DNA of 7,667 nt from positions 1 to 7,667 of the forward strand of contig JAYTQU010000061.1 in NCBI GenBank assembly GCA_043746555.1, written 5' to 3'. Below the pieces are notes generated by a model that was not told the DNA's origin, made no database searches, and saw only the letters and a program-made list of their open reading frames with translations. Of this stretch, positions 1 to 6,201 are shown in pieces. The position numbers and the translations under genes are program-made. Position 1 is the first letter of the stretch. Each line of letters starts with the position of its first letter. The stretch comes from CAZQYC01 sp043746555. Lineage in GTDB: Bacteria; Pseudomonadota; Gammaproteobacteria; Steroidobacterales; Steroidobacteraceae.

Positions 1-379
1 CGATGGTCACGCGAAATCCCTGCGACGCTAAGAAGCTCGCGAACCATCGCCCCATCTTACCGGCGCCGCCGATCACCAACGCCGAACGCCCGCCACCGCG
101 ACCGAGCGCAGCGACGCTCGCTTGTTCTTGGGAGGTGAGCGATTCGCGAATCAGCAATTCCAGTAGTTGTTCGCCTAACGCCGGCGACACACCGGCCGCT
201 TGCGCATTCTCGCGCGCACGCAACAACACTTCTCGCTCGCGTTTGAAATCGCGCGTGCCCGTCCCTGCGCCGCGTTTCACGCGACCGATATCCGACACCA
301 CTGCCTGGCGCTGCGCCACCAGATCGAGCAGCTGTTTGTCGAGATCGTTAAGACGCGCGCGCAGTTGGTCGAGAGTCAT
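1..379 (-). CDS. tyrA: T-protein: chorismate mutase / prephenate dehydrogenase, N-terminal part (runs off left edge)
   Basis: The bifunctional cytoplasmic enzyme of tyrosine synthesis converts chorismate to prephenate and then oxidises prephenate with NAD+ to 4-hydroxyphenylpyruvate. The 126 visible residues hold a complete AroQ-type chorismate mutase domain (about 1-90) and the start of the dehydrogenase Rossmann domain, with GGAGKMG at 104-110. All eight active-site positions known from the E. coli chorismate mutase domain are present with a constant offset of 4: R7, R24, K35, D44, R47, E48, S80 and Q84. The residues after GGAGKMG (RWFASFLASQGFRVTI) resemble the same place in E. coli TyrA, which separates it from the PheA fusion. 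The ATG at 379 gives the usual N-terminus; the ribosome site before it is weak. Most of the dehydrogenase domain lies outside the window. The gene is read in the same direction as the small exported-protein gene upstream, 121 bases away. Confidence 0.93.
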   Translation of the reverse strand, partial: MTLDQLRARLNDLDKQLLDLVAQRQAVVSDIGRVKRGAGTGTRDFKREREVLLRARENAQAAGVSPALGEQLLELLIRESLTSQEQASVAALGRGGGRSALVIGGAGKMGRWFASFLASQGFRVTI

Positions 380-442
380 TCACTTCAAATCCGGGTTAGT
401 GGCTGCCGTTGAACTATACAGTGAGCCAGGAATCGACCCGGC

Positions 443-468
443 CGCGTTCTCTTTTTACAGAGGACGCG
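443..468. repeat. 26-base inverted repeat between the Asp/Arg/Tyr/His-rich gene and tyrA
   Basis: The arms CGCGT-T-CTCT (443-452) and AGAG-G-ACGCG (459-468) enclose a six-base loop, TTTTAC. Nine of ten positions are Watson-Crick pairs. The tenth is a T/G position, which is a G-U wobble if transcribed from the plus strand and an A/C mismatch if transcribed from the minus strand. Neither side is followed by a T-run in the downstream direction, so it is not a standard intrinsic terminator. It sits in the 121-base gap upstream of tyrA, so a protein-binding site, a leader hairpin or a weak transcript-end stabiliser are all possible. The structure is visible in the sequence; any function is inference. 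Confidence 0.5.
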
Positions 469-500
469 AAACCATCGCAAGCCGGACGTGGCAAAGCTCG

Positions 501-851
501 CTAATTCAAAGGAATGCTGATCGTCACCGAACCGTCGAAATCATCCGAAGCCCAACCTACTCCGGGATAATGGTCGCGATAGTAGTCGCGGCCATAATAT
601 TCGCGATGCATCGACGGATATCCGTATCGTCGATTCCAATGGTCACGATCCGAGCCGTATCGTCTCCAATCGCCGCCATCGCGATCATCATGACGATAGT
701 AGTGATGCTCGTGATCGCGCCAAACGCGATGATGCTCATCGCCGTCGCGACGATAGCCGCCGTCGCGGTGATCCGCATGGGCCACCCCTGCGGTCATTAA
801 CGCGGCTGTGACCGCAACGGCATGCCAGGAAATTTTCTTCGTGGTGTTCAT
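501..851 (-). CDS. Small exported low-complexity protein rich in Asp, Arg, Tyr and His; function unknown
   Basis: This 116-residue protein has a clear Sec signal peptide: a basic start (MNTTKKISWH), a hydrophobic stretch at about 11-23, and a likely cleavage after A24-H25-A26. The remaining 90 residues contain by my count about 16 Asp, 15 Arg, 11 Tyr and 10 His, with repeated HH, YY, RR and DR/RD pairs. It has no Cys and almost no hydrophobic core until a short C-terminal stretch that looks like a beta strand (SVTISIPLN). The ATG at 851 is chosen because a strong Shine-Dalgarno sequence, GGGAGGT, lies just before it and the signal peptide starts there. The frame stays open upstream to 1130, but that part is antisense to pdxH. 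I do not recognise the family. Clustered His and Asp would allow metal binding in the periplasm, but this is inference from composition alone. Confidence 0.75.
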   Translation of the reverse strand: MNTTKKISWHAVAVTAALMTAGVAHADHRDGGYRRDGDEHHRVWRDHEHHYYRHDDRDGGDWRRYGSDRDHWNRRYGYPSMHREYYGRDYYRDHYPGVGWASDDFDGSVTISIPLN

Positions 852-855
852 GTGG

Positions 856-862
856 ACCTCCC
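856..862 (-). promoter_or_regulatory. Shine-Dalgarno site fixing the start of the small exported protein
   Basis: Read on the minus strand, GGGAGGT lies 4 bases before the ATG at 851. It is one of the best ribosome-binding sites in the window. It supports the short signal-peptide form over the longer open frame. Confidence 0.7.
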
Positions 863-951
863 ATTGTTCGCGACTCTCGACGCCACAATAGTCTTGGCAA
901 TCTGAACAACCCCTGAAGGCAAGCGAGCATCCTTCGTGCATAATCGCGTTC

Positions 952-1626
952 ATGAACGCAGCTTCCGCAAACGAATTTTTGCCCGAACCCTTGCCGTTCG
1001 AGCCCTTTGCGTTGTTCAAGGAGTGGTTCGAGCTTGCTTGGCGGCGCAAATTGCAACCTAACGCCAACGCAATGGCGTTGGCGACGGTGGATGCTGAAAA
1101 CGATCCCGCCGCGCGAATTGTGTTGTGCAAGCAGTTGGTCGCGCAGCCTGGATATCTAGTGTTTTTTACAAACTACCGTTCGGATAAGGGCGATCAACTC
1201 CATACTCATCCGCGCGCGGCCGCGGTGTTTCATTGGGATGCTCTGCATCGCCAAGTGCGCGTGGTCGGACCCATCGTCAAATCGCCGGCTGCGGAAAGCG
1301 ATGAGTATTTCGCGGTTCGGCCACTCGATAGTCGTATTGGCGCGTGGGCCAGTCAACAAAGCCAACCGCTGACGTCACGCGCGCAACTTGGCAAACAAGT
1401 CGATGCAGTCAAACAACGATTTAACATCGCATCGAACGCAACCGAAGGCGACATACCGAGACCGCCGCACTGGGGCGGTTATCGACTTTGGCCAGAATCG
1501 GTTGAGCTTTGGATCGAAGGTCCCGGGCGCGTGCACGATCGCGCGGTGTGGACGCGCGCTCTGAAGTCGCACGATGACTTCTCGTTCGATTGCGGCGCGT
1601 GGTCGGCATCGCGGTTGAATCCGTAA
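952..1626 (+). CDS. pdxH: Pyridoxamine/pyridoxine 5'-phosphate oxidase
   Basis: This FMN-dependent cytoplasmic oxidase makes pyridoxal 5'-phosphate from pyridoxine or pyridoxamine 5'-phosphate, the last step of de novo B6 synthesis and of salvage. At 224 residues it is close to E. coli PdxH (218). It has the N-terminal PLPFEPFALFKEWF segment, the FMN-binding stretch RIVLCK (55-60), the YFAVRPLDSRIGAW block (119-132), HWGGYRL (173-179) and a C-terminal RVHDR...RLNP. The substrate-phosphate and active-site residues known from E. coli (K72, Y129, R133, S137, R197, H199) correspond to K60, Y119, R123, S127, R193 and H195. No other ATG, GTG or TTG occurs in frame between the upstream stop at 889 and position 952, so the start is secure. 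No Shine-Dalgarno sequence precedes it. The next gene begins 3 bases after its stop, so the two are probably co-transcribed. Confidence 0.96.
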   Translation: MNAASANEFLPEPLPFEPFALFKEWFELAWRRKLQPNANAMALATVDAENDPAARIVLCKQLVAQPGYLVFFTNYRSDKGDQLHTHPRAAAVFHWDALHRQVRVVGPIVKSPAAESDEYFAVRPLDSRIGAWASQQSQPLTSRAQLGKQVDAVKQRFNIASNATEGDIPRPPHWGGYRLWPESVELWIEGPGRVHDRAVWTRALKSHDDFSFDCGAWSASRLNP

Positions 1627-1629
1627 CCA

Positions 1630-2403
1630 GTGTTCAAGCGCTTTCGCATTGCGATCCTGTTGCTGATACTCCTGTTCGTTGGACTTGGGGCATTGCTCGA
1701 TCGTTTTTACACCAAACGATGGAATGCGCCATTCGTCGTTGCGTTGTATCCGATCAATGCGGATCACAGCGCGGCGAGCGAACAATACATCGACAAGCTG
1801 ACAGCCGCCGACTTTGCGCCGCTCGAAACTTTCTTCAGCGATGAAGCACGCGAGTACCAACTGGCGATTGATCGGCCGATTCGCGTTACGCTGACGCCGC
1901 CACTCAATGCGGTGCCGCCCCAACCGCCGGTGCAAAATCCGAATGTTCTAAATATCATGATGTGGAGTTTGCACCTGCGCTGGTGGGCGTGGCGCACGCC
2001 GCCGAAACCACCCGGACCGACGCCGCGCATTCGGATGTTTCTACTTTTCTACGATCCGGCAACGCATCCGGTGCTCGATCACTCGACCGGTTTGACGAAG
2101 GGCAGACTCGGTATCGCCAACTTGTTTGCATCGCGCGACGCGGCGGGAACCAATCAAGTCGTCATCGCTCACGAGTTGCTACACACGTTGGGCGCGACCG
2201 ACAAATACGATCTCACAAATACGCTGCCGATTTTTCCCGATGGCTATGCTGAACCCGATGCGACACCGCGTTATCCGCAACGACTCGCGGAACTCATGGG
2301 CGGTCGAGTACCGGTGTCGCCAACCGAAGCGATAATTCCGGACTCCCTCGCTGATGTCGTAATCGGCGCGGCAACCGCGAGCGAAATCGGGTGGCAACAC
2401 TAA
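1630..2403 (+). CDS. Membrane-anchored putative zinc metallopeptidase (HEXXHxxGxxD, metzincin-like)
   Basis: This is a 257-residue protein with a basic N-terminus (KRFR) and one hydrophobic helix at about 7-24. By the positive-inside rule the rest should lie in the periplasm. Residues 178-194 contain VVIAHELLHTLGATDKYD: H181, E182 and H185 form a zinc site, and G188 with D191 complete HEXXHxxGxxD. That is the metzincin pattern with Asp as third ligand, as in snapalysin-type enzymes. M223 in AELMGG is a possible Met-turn. Residues 90-130 are rich in Pro and Trp. The GTG start is chosen because the first in-frame Met is at residue 110 and an earlier end would lose the membrane helix. It follows pdxH by 3 bases, suggesting translational coupling, although a link to B6 metabolism is not evident. 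A gluzincin-like site with a downstream Glu (E208 or E221) as third ligand is not excluded. I do not recognise the exact family and the substrate is unknown. Confidence 0.8.
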   Translation: MFKRFRIAILLLILLFVGLGALLDRFYTKRWNAPFVVALYPINADHSAASEQYIDKLTAADFAPLETFFSDEAREYQLAIDRPIRVTLTPPLNAVPPQPPVQNPNVLNIMMWSLHLRWWAWRTPPKPPGPTPRIRMFLLFYDPATHPVLDHSTGLTKGRLGIANLFASRDAAGTNQVVIAHELLHTLGATDKYDLTNTLPIFPDGYAEPDATPRYPQRLAELMGGRVPVSPTEAIIPDSLADVVIGAATASEIGWQH

Positions 2404-3236
2404 CGCTCCGCGCTAAGCTCCAGCGCGCGTCGATACAGTTCGTCGCGCTTGCTGCTCGTTAGACGCGCCGCCAATTTTGCCGCCTGCGCGGGCGGTAGTT
2501 CCGCCAGAAGAACGCGAAGCACATGATCCGCGTCCAAGCTGGCGGTCGCTTCTTGTTCGGCGCCGGCAACCACGATGACGATTTCGCCGCGACACATATC
2601 GGCGTCTTGCTCCGTTCGCGACGCCAGTTCCTGGGCGGTTCCGTAGTAGAGCGTTTCGAATTGTTTAGTGAGTTCGCGCGCGATGACCAGGCGACGTTGC
2701 GCACCCAAGATGGCGACCATATCTTGTAGCGTCGCGCGGAGCCGATGCGGCGCTTCATAAAAGATCGTCGTGCGTCGTTCGTGACTCAAATTCGCCAACA
2801 CTTCGCGACGTTGTTTAGCTTTAGCCGATAGAAATCCTTCGAAAGCGAAACGATCCGTCGGCAATCCCGCGACCGATAAAGCAGCGATCGCCGCACAAGC
2901 GCCCGGAATCGGAACGACGCGTATTCCATACGCGATGGCGGTGCGCACCACGTCAAACCCTGGATCGCTAATCAGCGGCGTACCCGCATCGGACACCAAA
3001 GCAATGCTCTCGCCTGCTTGCAATCGTGCTATCAATTGGGTCGCTCGCTGTGCTTCGTTGTGTTCATGTAGAGACAGCAGCGGCGTGGCGATTCCCGATG
3101 TCTTCAGTAAATTTCCCGTATGGCGCGTGTCCTCCGCCGCCACGACCGCGACGCTAGCCAACACCTCGCGTGCACGTGCGCTGATATCGGAGAGATTACC
3201 GATCGGTGTAGCGACTACAAATAATGTCCCGGGCAT
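2400..3236 (-). CDS. rsmI: 16S rRNA (cytidine1402-2'-O)-methyltransferase RsmI
   Basis: RsmI uses S-adenosylmethionine to methylate the 2'-OH of C1402 in the decoding centre of the small ribosomal subunit. The 278-residue product (E. coli 286) shows the full set of family blocks: TLFVVATPIGNLSD (4-17), AAEDTRHTG (33-41), LVSDAGTPLISDPG (80-93), the PIPGACAA loop (109-116), GLPTDRFAFEGFL from 124 on, and IFYEAPHRL further along. It is a tetrapyrrole-methylase (SAM-MT class III) fold protein. I chose the ATG at 3236 because GGAA lies at suitable distance before it and the conserved block begins at residue 4. In-frame ATGs at 3257 and 3269 would add 7 or 11 residues and cannot be excluded. Its stop overlaps the end of the convergent peptidase gene by 4 bases, and it is divergent from lpoA. 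Confidence 0.96.
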   Translation of the reverse strand: MPGTLFVVATPIGNLSDISARAREVLASVAVVAAEDTRHTGNLLKTSGIATPLLSLHEHNEAQRATQLIARLQAGESIALVSDAGTPLISDPGFDVVRTAIAYGIRVVPIPGACAAIAALSVAGLPTDRFAFEGFLSAKAKQRREVLANLSHERRTTIFYEAPHRLRATLQDMVAILGAQRRLVIARELTKQFETLYYGTAQELASRTEQDADMCRGEIVIVVAGAEQEATASLDADHVLRVLLAELPPAQAAKLAARLTSSKRDELYRRALELSAER

Positions 3237-3312
3237 TATTGTTTCCGACAAATGCATTCGCGCCGACATCGTTCAGTCTGGTTCAATCTCATCTAGTCTT
3301 CCAAAGTCTCGG

Positions 3313-3329
3313 TATACTTCGCGAACTAT
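3313..3329 (+). promoter_or_regulatory. Candidate lpoA -10 box overlapped by a near-palindrome
   Basis: TATACT (3313-3318) matches five of six bases of the sigma-70 -10 consensus and lies about 30 bases before the lpoA ATG. I find no convincing -35 box at 16-18 bases spacing. A 16-base near-palindrome (3314-3329, ATAcTTCGCGAAcTAT) overlaps the box, with seven of eight positions symmetrical around the perfect core TTCGCGAA. This is where a repressor or activator could sit, but no regulator is identified and TCGCGA is common throughout the window. Confidence 0.35.
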
Positions 3330-3336
3330 GCTGCTT

Positions 3337-3341
3337 GGGAG
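3337..3341 (+). promoter_or_regulatory. Ribosome-binding site deciding the lpoA start
   Basis: GGGAG lies 7 bases before the ATG at 3349. An earlier in-frame ATG at 3328 has no such site, so the later start is preferred. It gives a compact lipoprotein signal. Confidence 0.6.
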
Positions 3342-3348
3342 TGAGTAC

Positions 3349-5232
3349 ATGCAAGGTAATCGCGCGTTAATGGTCGTGGCTGCGAGCGTCGCGATTTTCG
3401 CGGCGGGCTGCAAGACCGCGCACGGGCCGGCATCGCCGGGCGCGCAAAACCTCGTTGCTCAAGCCGAGCGGATGGTTCGCGAGCATCAGTTCGCGAATGC
3501 CGCTCATATCTATGAAGATCTCGCCGAGCACGTCGCGCCTGACGAGCGCGACCCTTTGCTACTAAGAGCCGCACGGGCTTGGTTGCGAGCCGATGACTTG
3601 CCACGCGGCGAGCGCCTGCTGAATCAAGTAAGCGACAAGTTGTCTGCCGCCGATTTGACGTTAAAGCGACTAGCGGTTGCCGAAGCCGCGTTGCTCGACA
3701 AGCGACCGGAGCGTGCGCTCATTGAACTCGATCGCATCCCGCAGCCCTATCCCCGCGAATTGGCGTCAGAAGCGCTCGAATTGCGTTCGCGTGCGCAGTT
3801 CGCCTACGGTCGTCCCATCGGCGGCGTCACCACCGCTCTGGATCGCGAAAAGCTGCTGACAACGCCTGATGAGATCGCGCGCAATCGGAAAATGATCTGG
3901 GAGGGGATTCAACGAAGTGCCGCCGCTGGGATCGACATGCAAGCGCCGCCCGGTGCAAGTCGCGCAGTGGCCGGCTGGTTGGAACTCGGTCATGCGGCCG
4001 TCACGCTCGCGCGCAATCCCTTCGCCGCGCAAACGGCTTTGAACGATTGGCGGACGAAATATCCCGAACATGTCGCCAACGAATTTCTGACTGAGATTGT
4101 GCTGCCGCAACTGCGCGCCGAAACGGCGTATCCAACCGATATCGCACTGATCTTGCCGCTCTCCGGACGTGGCCAGGCGAACGCGAACGGCGTCGCAGTA
4201 CGCGATGGTTTCATCGCGGCCTTCATGCAACTACCGGTCGATAGACGCCCCGTGTTGCGCATTTACGATTCCGCTCCCGGTGCCGCAATAGTGCATGCAC
4301 AGGCAGTCGCCAATGGCGCTAAGTTTATCGTCGGGCCGTTGTATAAGCCGGAAGTCGCCGCAATGGTCGCCGCGCAACCCATTACCGTGCCGACGTTGGC
4401 GCTCAACGAAATTCCGGAACAAGTAACCAGTGTGCCAAACCTATTTAGCTTCTGGGTGGATCCCACCAACGAGGCGCGACAGGTTGCCGCGCGCGTCGTC
4501 GCCGAAAATCAATTGCATGGAATCGCCATTCTGCCGAACGACGAATGGGGCCAGCGACTTTACAAAGCCTTCAACGAAGAACTAACCGCGCGCGGCGGCT
4601 CGTTGGCGACCAGTCAATTCTACGATCCTGCGGCAATAGATTTTTCCAGACCGGTGGCGGATGCGTTGTTGGTAACGGAAAGCCAATCGCGATTGGCGGC
4701 TGTTCAACAAGCGATCGGAACCAAGTTGCAATTCGAACCGCGCGTGCGCGGCGATATCGAATTTGTATTCATCGCAACGCACGCACCGCAACAGGGTCGC
4801 TTGTTACGGCCGGCGTTGCGCTCTTACTTGTCCGCCGATATGCCCGTCTACGCCACATCCGATATCTACGAACCCGCGCGCACTGCGAATGCCGATTTGA
4901 ATGGCGTAGTATTCCCCGATATGCCATGGATGATTGCGCCCGACGATGTCTCGACCCAATTGCGCGCAACCTTGCAAAAGTACTGGCCATCGCGCGAACG
5001 CGAACGCGGCCGACTGTATGCCTTCGGCTTCGACGCGTATAGATTGATTCCGCGTCTGCAATCCGTGGATCGAAACTCTGTCGTCAATGTGTCAGGTCTC
5101 ACAGGCCGGTTGGCAATCGACAGTAGCGGGCGAATTCGTCGCGATCTCGATTGGGGGAAAATCGTCGGCGGCCAACTCCAAGCAGTGAGCGCCGTCGCGA
5201 CGACGCAAGTTGCACCGAGCGATAAACCTTAG
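3349..5232 (+). CDS. lpoA: Penicillin-binding protein activator LpoA (outer-membrane lipoprotein)
   Basis: LpoA is anchored in the outer membrane and reaches through the periplasm to stimulate the peptidoglycan synthase PBP1A. The 627-residue product (E. coli 678) starts with a lipoprotein signal: MQGNR, a hydrophobic stretch at 6-19, then AAG before Cys21. Lys at position +2 does not signal inner-membrane retention. Residues about 32-255 are alpha-helical and resemble the TPR-like N-terminal domain. From about 262 the protein has the periplasmic-binding-protein type I fold of the LpoA C-domain, beginning IALILPLSGRGQANANG, with later FIVGPLYKPEV and YAFGFDAYRL segments. The ATG at 3349 is supported by its ribosome site; the frame is open upstream but that part is antisense to rsmI. 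It is divergent from rsmI and followed by yraN, the same neighbours as in E. coli. The stop TAG overlaps the yraN ribosome site. Confidence 0.92.
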   Translation: MQGNRALMVVAASVAIFAAGCKTAHGPASPGAQNLVAQAERMVREHQFANAAHIYEDLAEHVAPDERDPLLLRAARAWLRADDLPRGERLLNQVSDKLSAADLTLKRLAVAEAALLDKRPERALIELDRIPQPYPRELASEALELRSRAQFAYGRPIGGVTTALDREKLLTTPDEIARNRKMIWEGIQRSAAAGIDMQAPPGASRAVAGWLELGHAAVTLARNPFAAQTALNDWRTKYPEHVANEFLTEIVLPQLRAETAYPTDIALILPLSGRGQANANGVAVRDGFIAAFMQLPVDRRPVLRIYDSAPGAAIVHAQAVANGAKFIVGPLYKPEVAAMVAAQPITVPTLALNEIPEQVTSVPNLFSFWVDPTNEARQVAARVVAENQLHGIAILPNDEWGQRLYKAFNEELTARGGSLATSQFYDPAAIDFSRPVADALLVTESQSRLAAVQQAIGTKLQFEPRVRGDIEFVFIATHAPQQGRLLRPALRSYLSADMPVYATSDIYEPARTANADLNGVVFPDMPWMIAPDDVSTQLRATLQKYWPSRERERGRLYAFGFDAYRLIPRLQSVDRNSVVNVSGLTGRLAIDSSGRIRRDLDWGKIVGGQLQAVSAVATTQVAPSDKP

Positions 5233-5245
5233 GAAGTCGCACTTC

Positions 5246-5617
5246 GTGAAGGACCACGCCCGCAGAGAAATCGGCGAGAGCGGCGAGCAACTCGCTCTCG
5301 ATCACCTTTCGAATAAGGGATTGCGTTTGTTGCATCGAAACTATCGCTGCAAAGGCGGCGAACTCGATTTGGTGATGCTGGATGGCAAGGTTTTGGCGCT
5401 CATCGAAGTTCGCTTGCGAAGCGATGATCAATTTGGCGGCGCAGCGGCGTCCGTCACGCCCACCAAACAGAAGCGACTCATTGTCGCGGCAAAACACTTG
5501 TTGCTGACGCACAAGGAACTGTCGCGACATCGTGCGCGGTTCGATGTCGTGGCTATCGATGCAGATTCGTTAGGAAAGAGGCGAGTCGAATGGATTCGCG
5601 ATGCGTTTCGGTTGTAG
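5246..5617 (+). CDS. yraN: YraN family protein (UPF0102), nuclease-like fold
   Basis: This is a 123-residue protein (E. coli YraN 131) of a widespread family with a predicted PD-(D/E)XK endonuclease-like fold; its physiological role is not firmly established. The conserved elements are visible: GESGEQLALDHL (10-21), the acidic motif GGELDLV (37-43, with E39 and D41), and IEVRLR (53-58), where E54 and R56 occupy the E-x-K/R position. The GTG at 5246 is chosen because the conserved region starts about ten residues later and AGGAAG at 5231-5236, overlapping the lpoA stop, is a plausible ribosome site. An ATG at 5210 would overlap lpoA by 23 bases. With 13 bases between the genes, yraN is almost certainly co-transcribed with lpoA. 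Confidence 0.92.
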   Translation: MKDHARREIGESGEQLALDHLSNKGLRLLHRNYRCKGGELDLVMLDGKVLALIEVRLRSDDQFGGAAASVTPTKQKRLIVAAKHLLLTHKELSRHRARFDVVAIDADSLGKRRVEWIRDAFRL

Positions 5618-5698
5618 AAGCGCCACCGCGTTCCAACTTCGTGACTTGCGCGATTTGCCGCCGACGGCTGACCCTTAGTGCACGCTATTCGGGACACG

Positions 5699-6112
5699 TT
5701 ACTTCACGACTTTCAGGTGCGATCGTTTGGGTGCCGCGTCTGGAGAGGTGTTGGGTGAAGTGAGTGGTTGAGGACCATTCGGATCGGGGGTTGGGCTGGG
5801 GCCGTCGTTGTCGGAGAAGATCATTCCTTGTCCGGTTTCGCGTGCATAGATGCCGAGAATGGCGAGCACGGGCACGATGACATCGTAGGTTGCAGAGCCA
5901 AATCGAGCGCGAAAACGAACCACATCGTTGCTCATCGTCAAACCGCTGGTTGCGGAATGGCTGACATTAAGAATGATCTTGCCGTTTTGCACGAACTGCT
6001 GCGGCACTTCGACGCCTTCCATCACCGCATCGACCACCACGTGCGGAGTCTGTTCACTATCCGTTATCCATTCGTGCATTGCGCGCAACAAATAGGGACG
6101 TCGAGAAATCAC
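5699..6112 (-). CDS. sspB: ClpXP protease specificity-enhancing factor SspB
   Basis: SspB is a cytoplasmic adaptor that binds ssrA-tagged peptides from stalled ribosomes and delivers them to the ClpXP protease. The 137-residue product has the folded substrate-binding domain at 1-99: RRPYLLRAMHEWITDS (4-19), TPHVVVDA (22-29), NGKIILNVS (43-51), VRFRARFG (65-72) and AILGIYARETGQGM (84-97). A Pro/Ser/Asp/Asn-rich linker follows (about 100-131). It ends with LKVVK (133-137), matching the ClpX-docking tail of E. coli SspB (LRVVK). The linker is shorter than in E. coli. The GTG at 6112 is the only plausible start: a TGA lies eight codons upstream and no other start codon lies between. It follows petC on the same strand after 89 bases; the usual partner gene sspA is missing from that gap. 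Confidence 0.95.
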   Translation of the reverse strand: MISRRPYLLRAMHEWITDSEQTPHVVVDAVMEGVEVPQQFVQNGKIILNVSHSATSGLTMSNDVVRFRARFGSATYDVIVPVLAILGIYARETGQGMIFSDNDGPSPTPDPNGPQPLTSPNTSPDAAPKRSHLKVVK

Positions 6113-6170
6113 GATTTGCTCTCGAAAAACACGTCATCGGCCCGAGGACCGAGCCAAACCATTAAGCGAG

Positions 6171-6194
6171 CGGCTGCAGTATGGTGGGCAGCCG
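6171..6194. repeat. Hairpin in the petC-sspB gap
   Basis: Perfect 7-base arms CGGCTGC (6171-6177) and GCAGCCG (6188-6194) enclose a 10-base loop, immediately downstream of the petC stop on the minus strand. No T-run follows in that direction (CTCGCTTAATGG), so it does not look like a complete intrinsic terminator. It could protect the 3' end of a processed pet transcript or partly reduce read-through into sspB. This is inference from the sequence alone. Confidence 0.4.
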
Positions 6195-6201
6195 ATTCGC
6201 A

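Noticed and set aside
395..445. tRNA-like fragment on the minus strand (CCGGGTCGATTCCTGG resembling a T-arm)
   Set aside because: The loop is one base short, no matching acceptor strand lies at the right distance, and no anticodon arm can be built.
3..800. Long plus-strand open frame (265 codons)
   Set aside because: It runs antisense through tyrA and the small exported protein. Its product is low-complexity Arg/Ser then Ile/Ala/Met-rich, as expected from the reverse of a biased coding sequence.
852..1130. Upstream extension of the exported-protein frame
   Set aside because: It is antisense to pdxH, and the signal peptide with its strong ribosome site begins at 851.
2935..3348. Upstream extension of the lpoA reading frame
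   Set aside because: It is antisense to conserved rsmI sequence. The lipoprotein signal and ribosome site place the start at 3349.
5618..5698. Possible bidirectional terminator between convergent yraN and sspB
   Set aside because: Only a 4-base stem (GCCG/CGGC) is present, with no T-run on either side.
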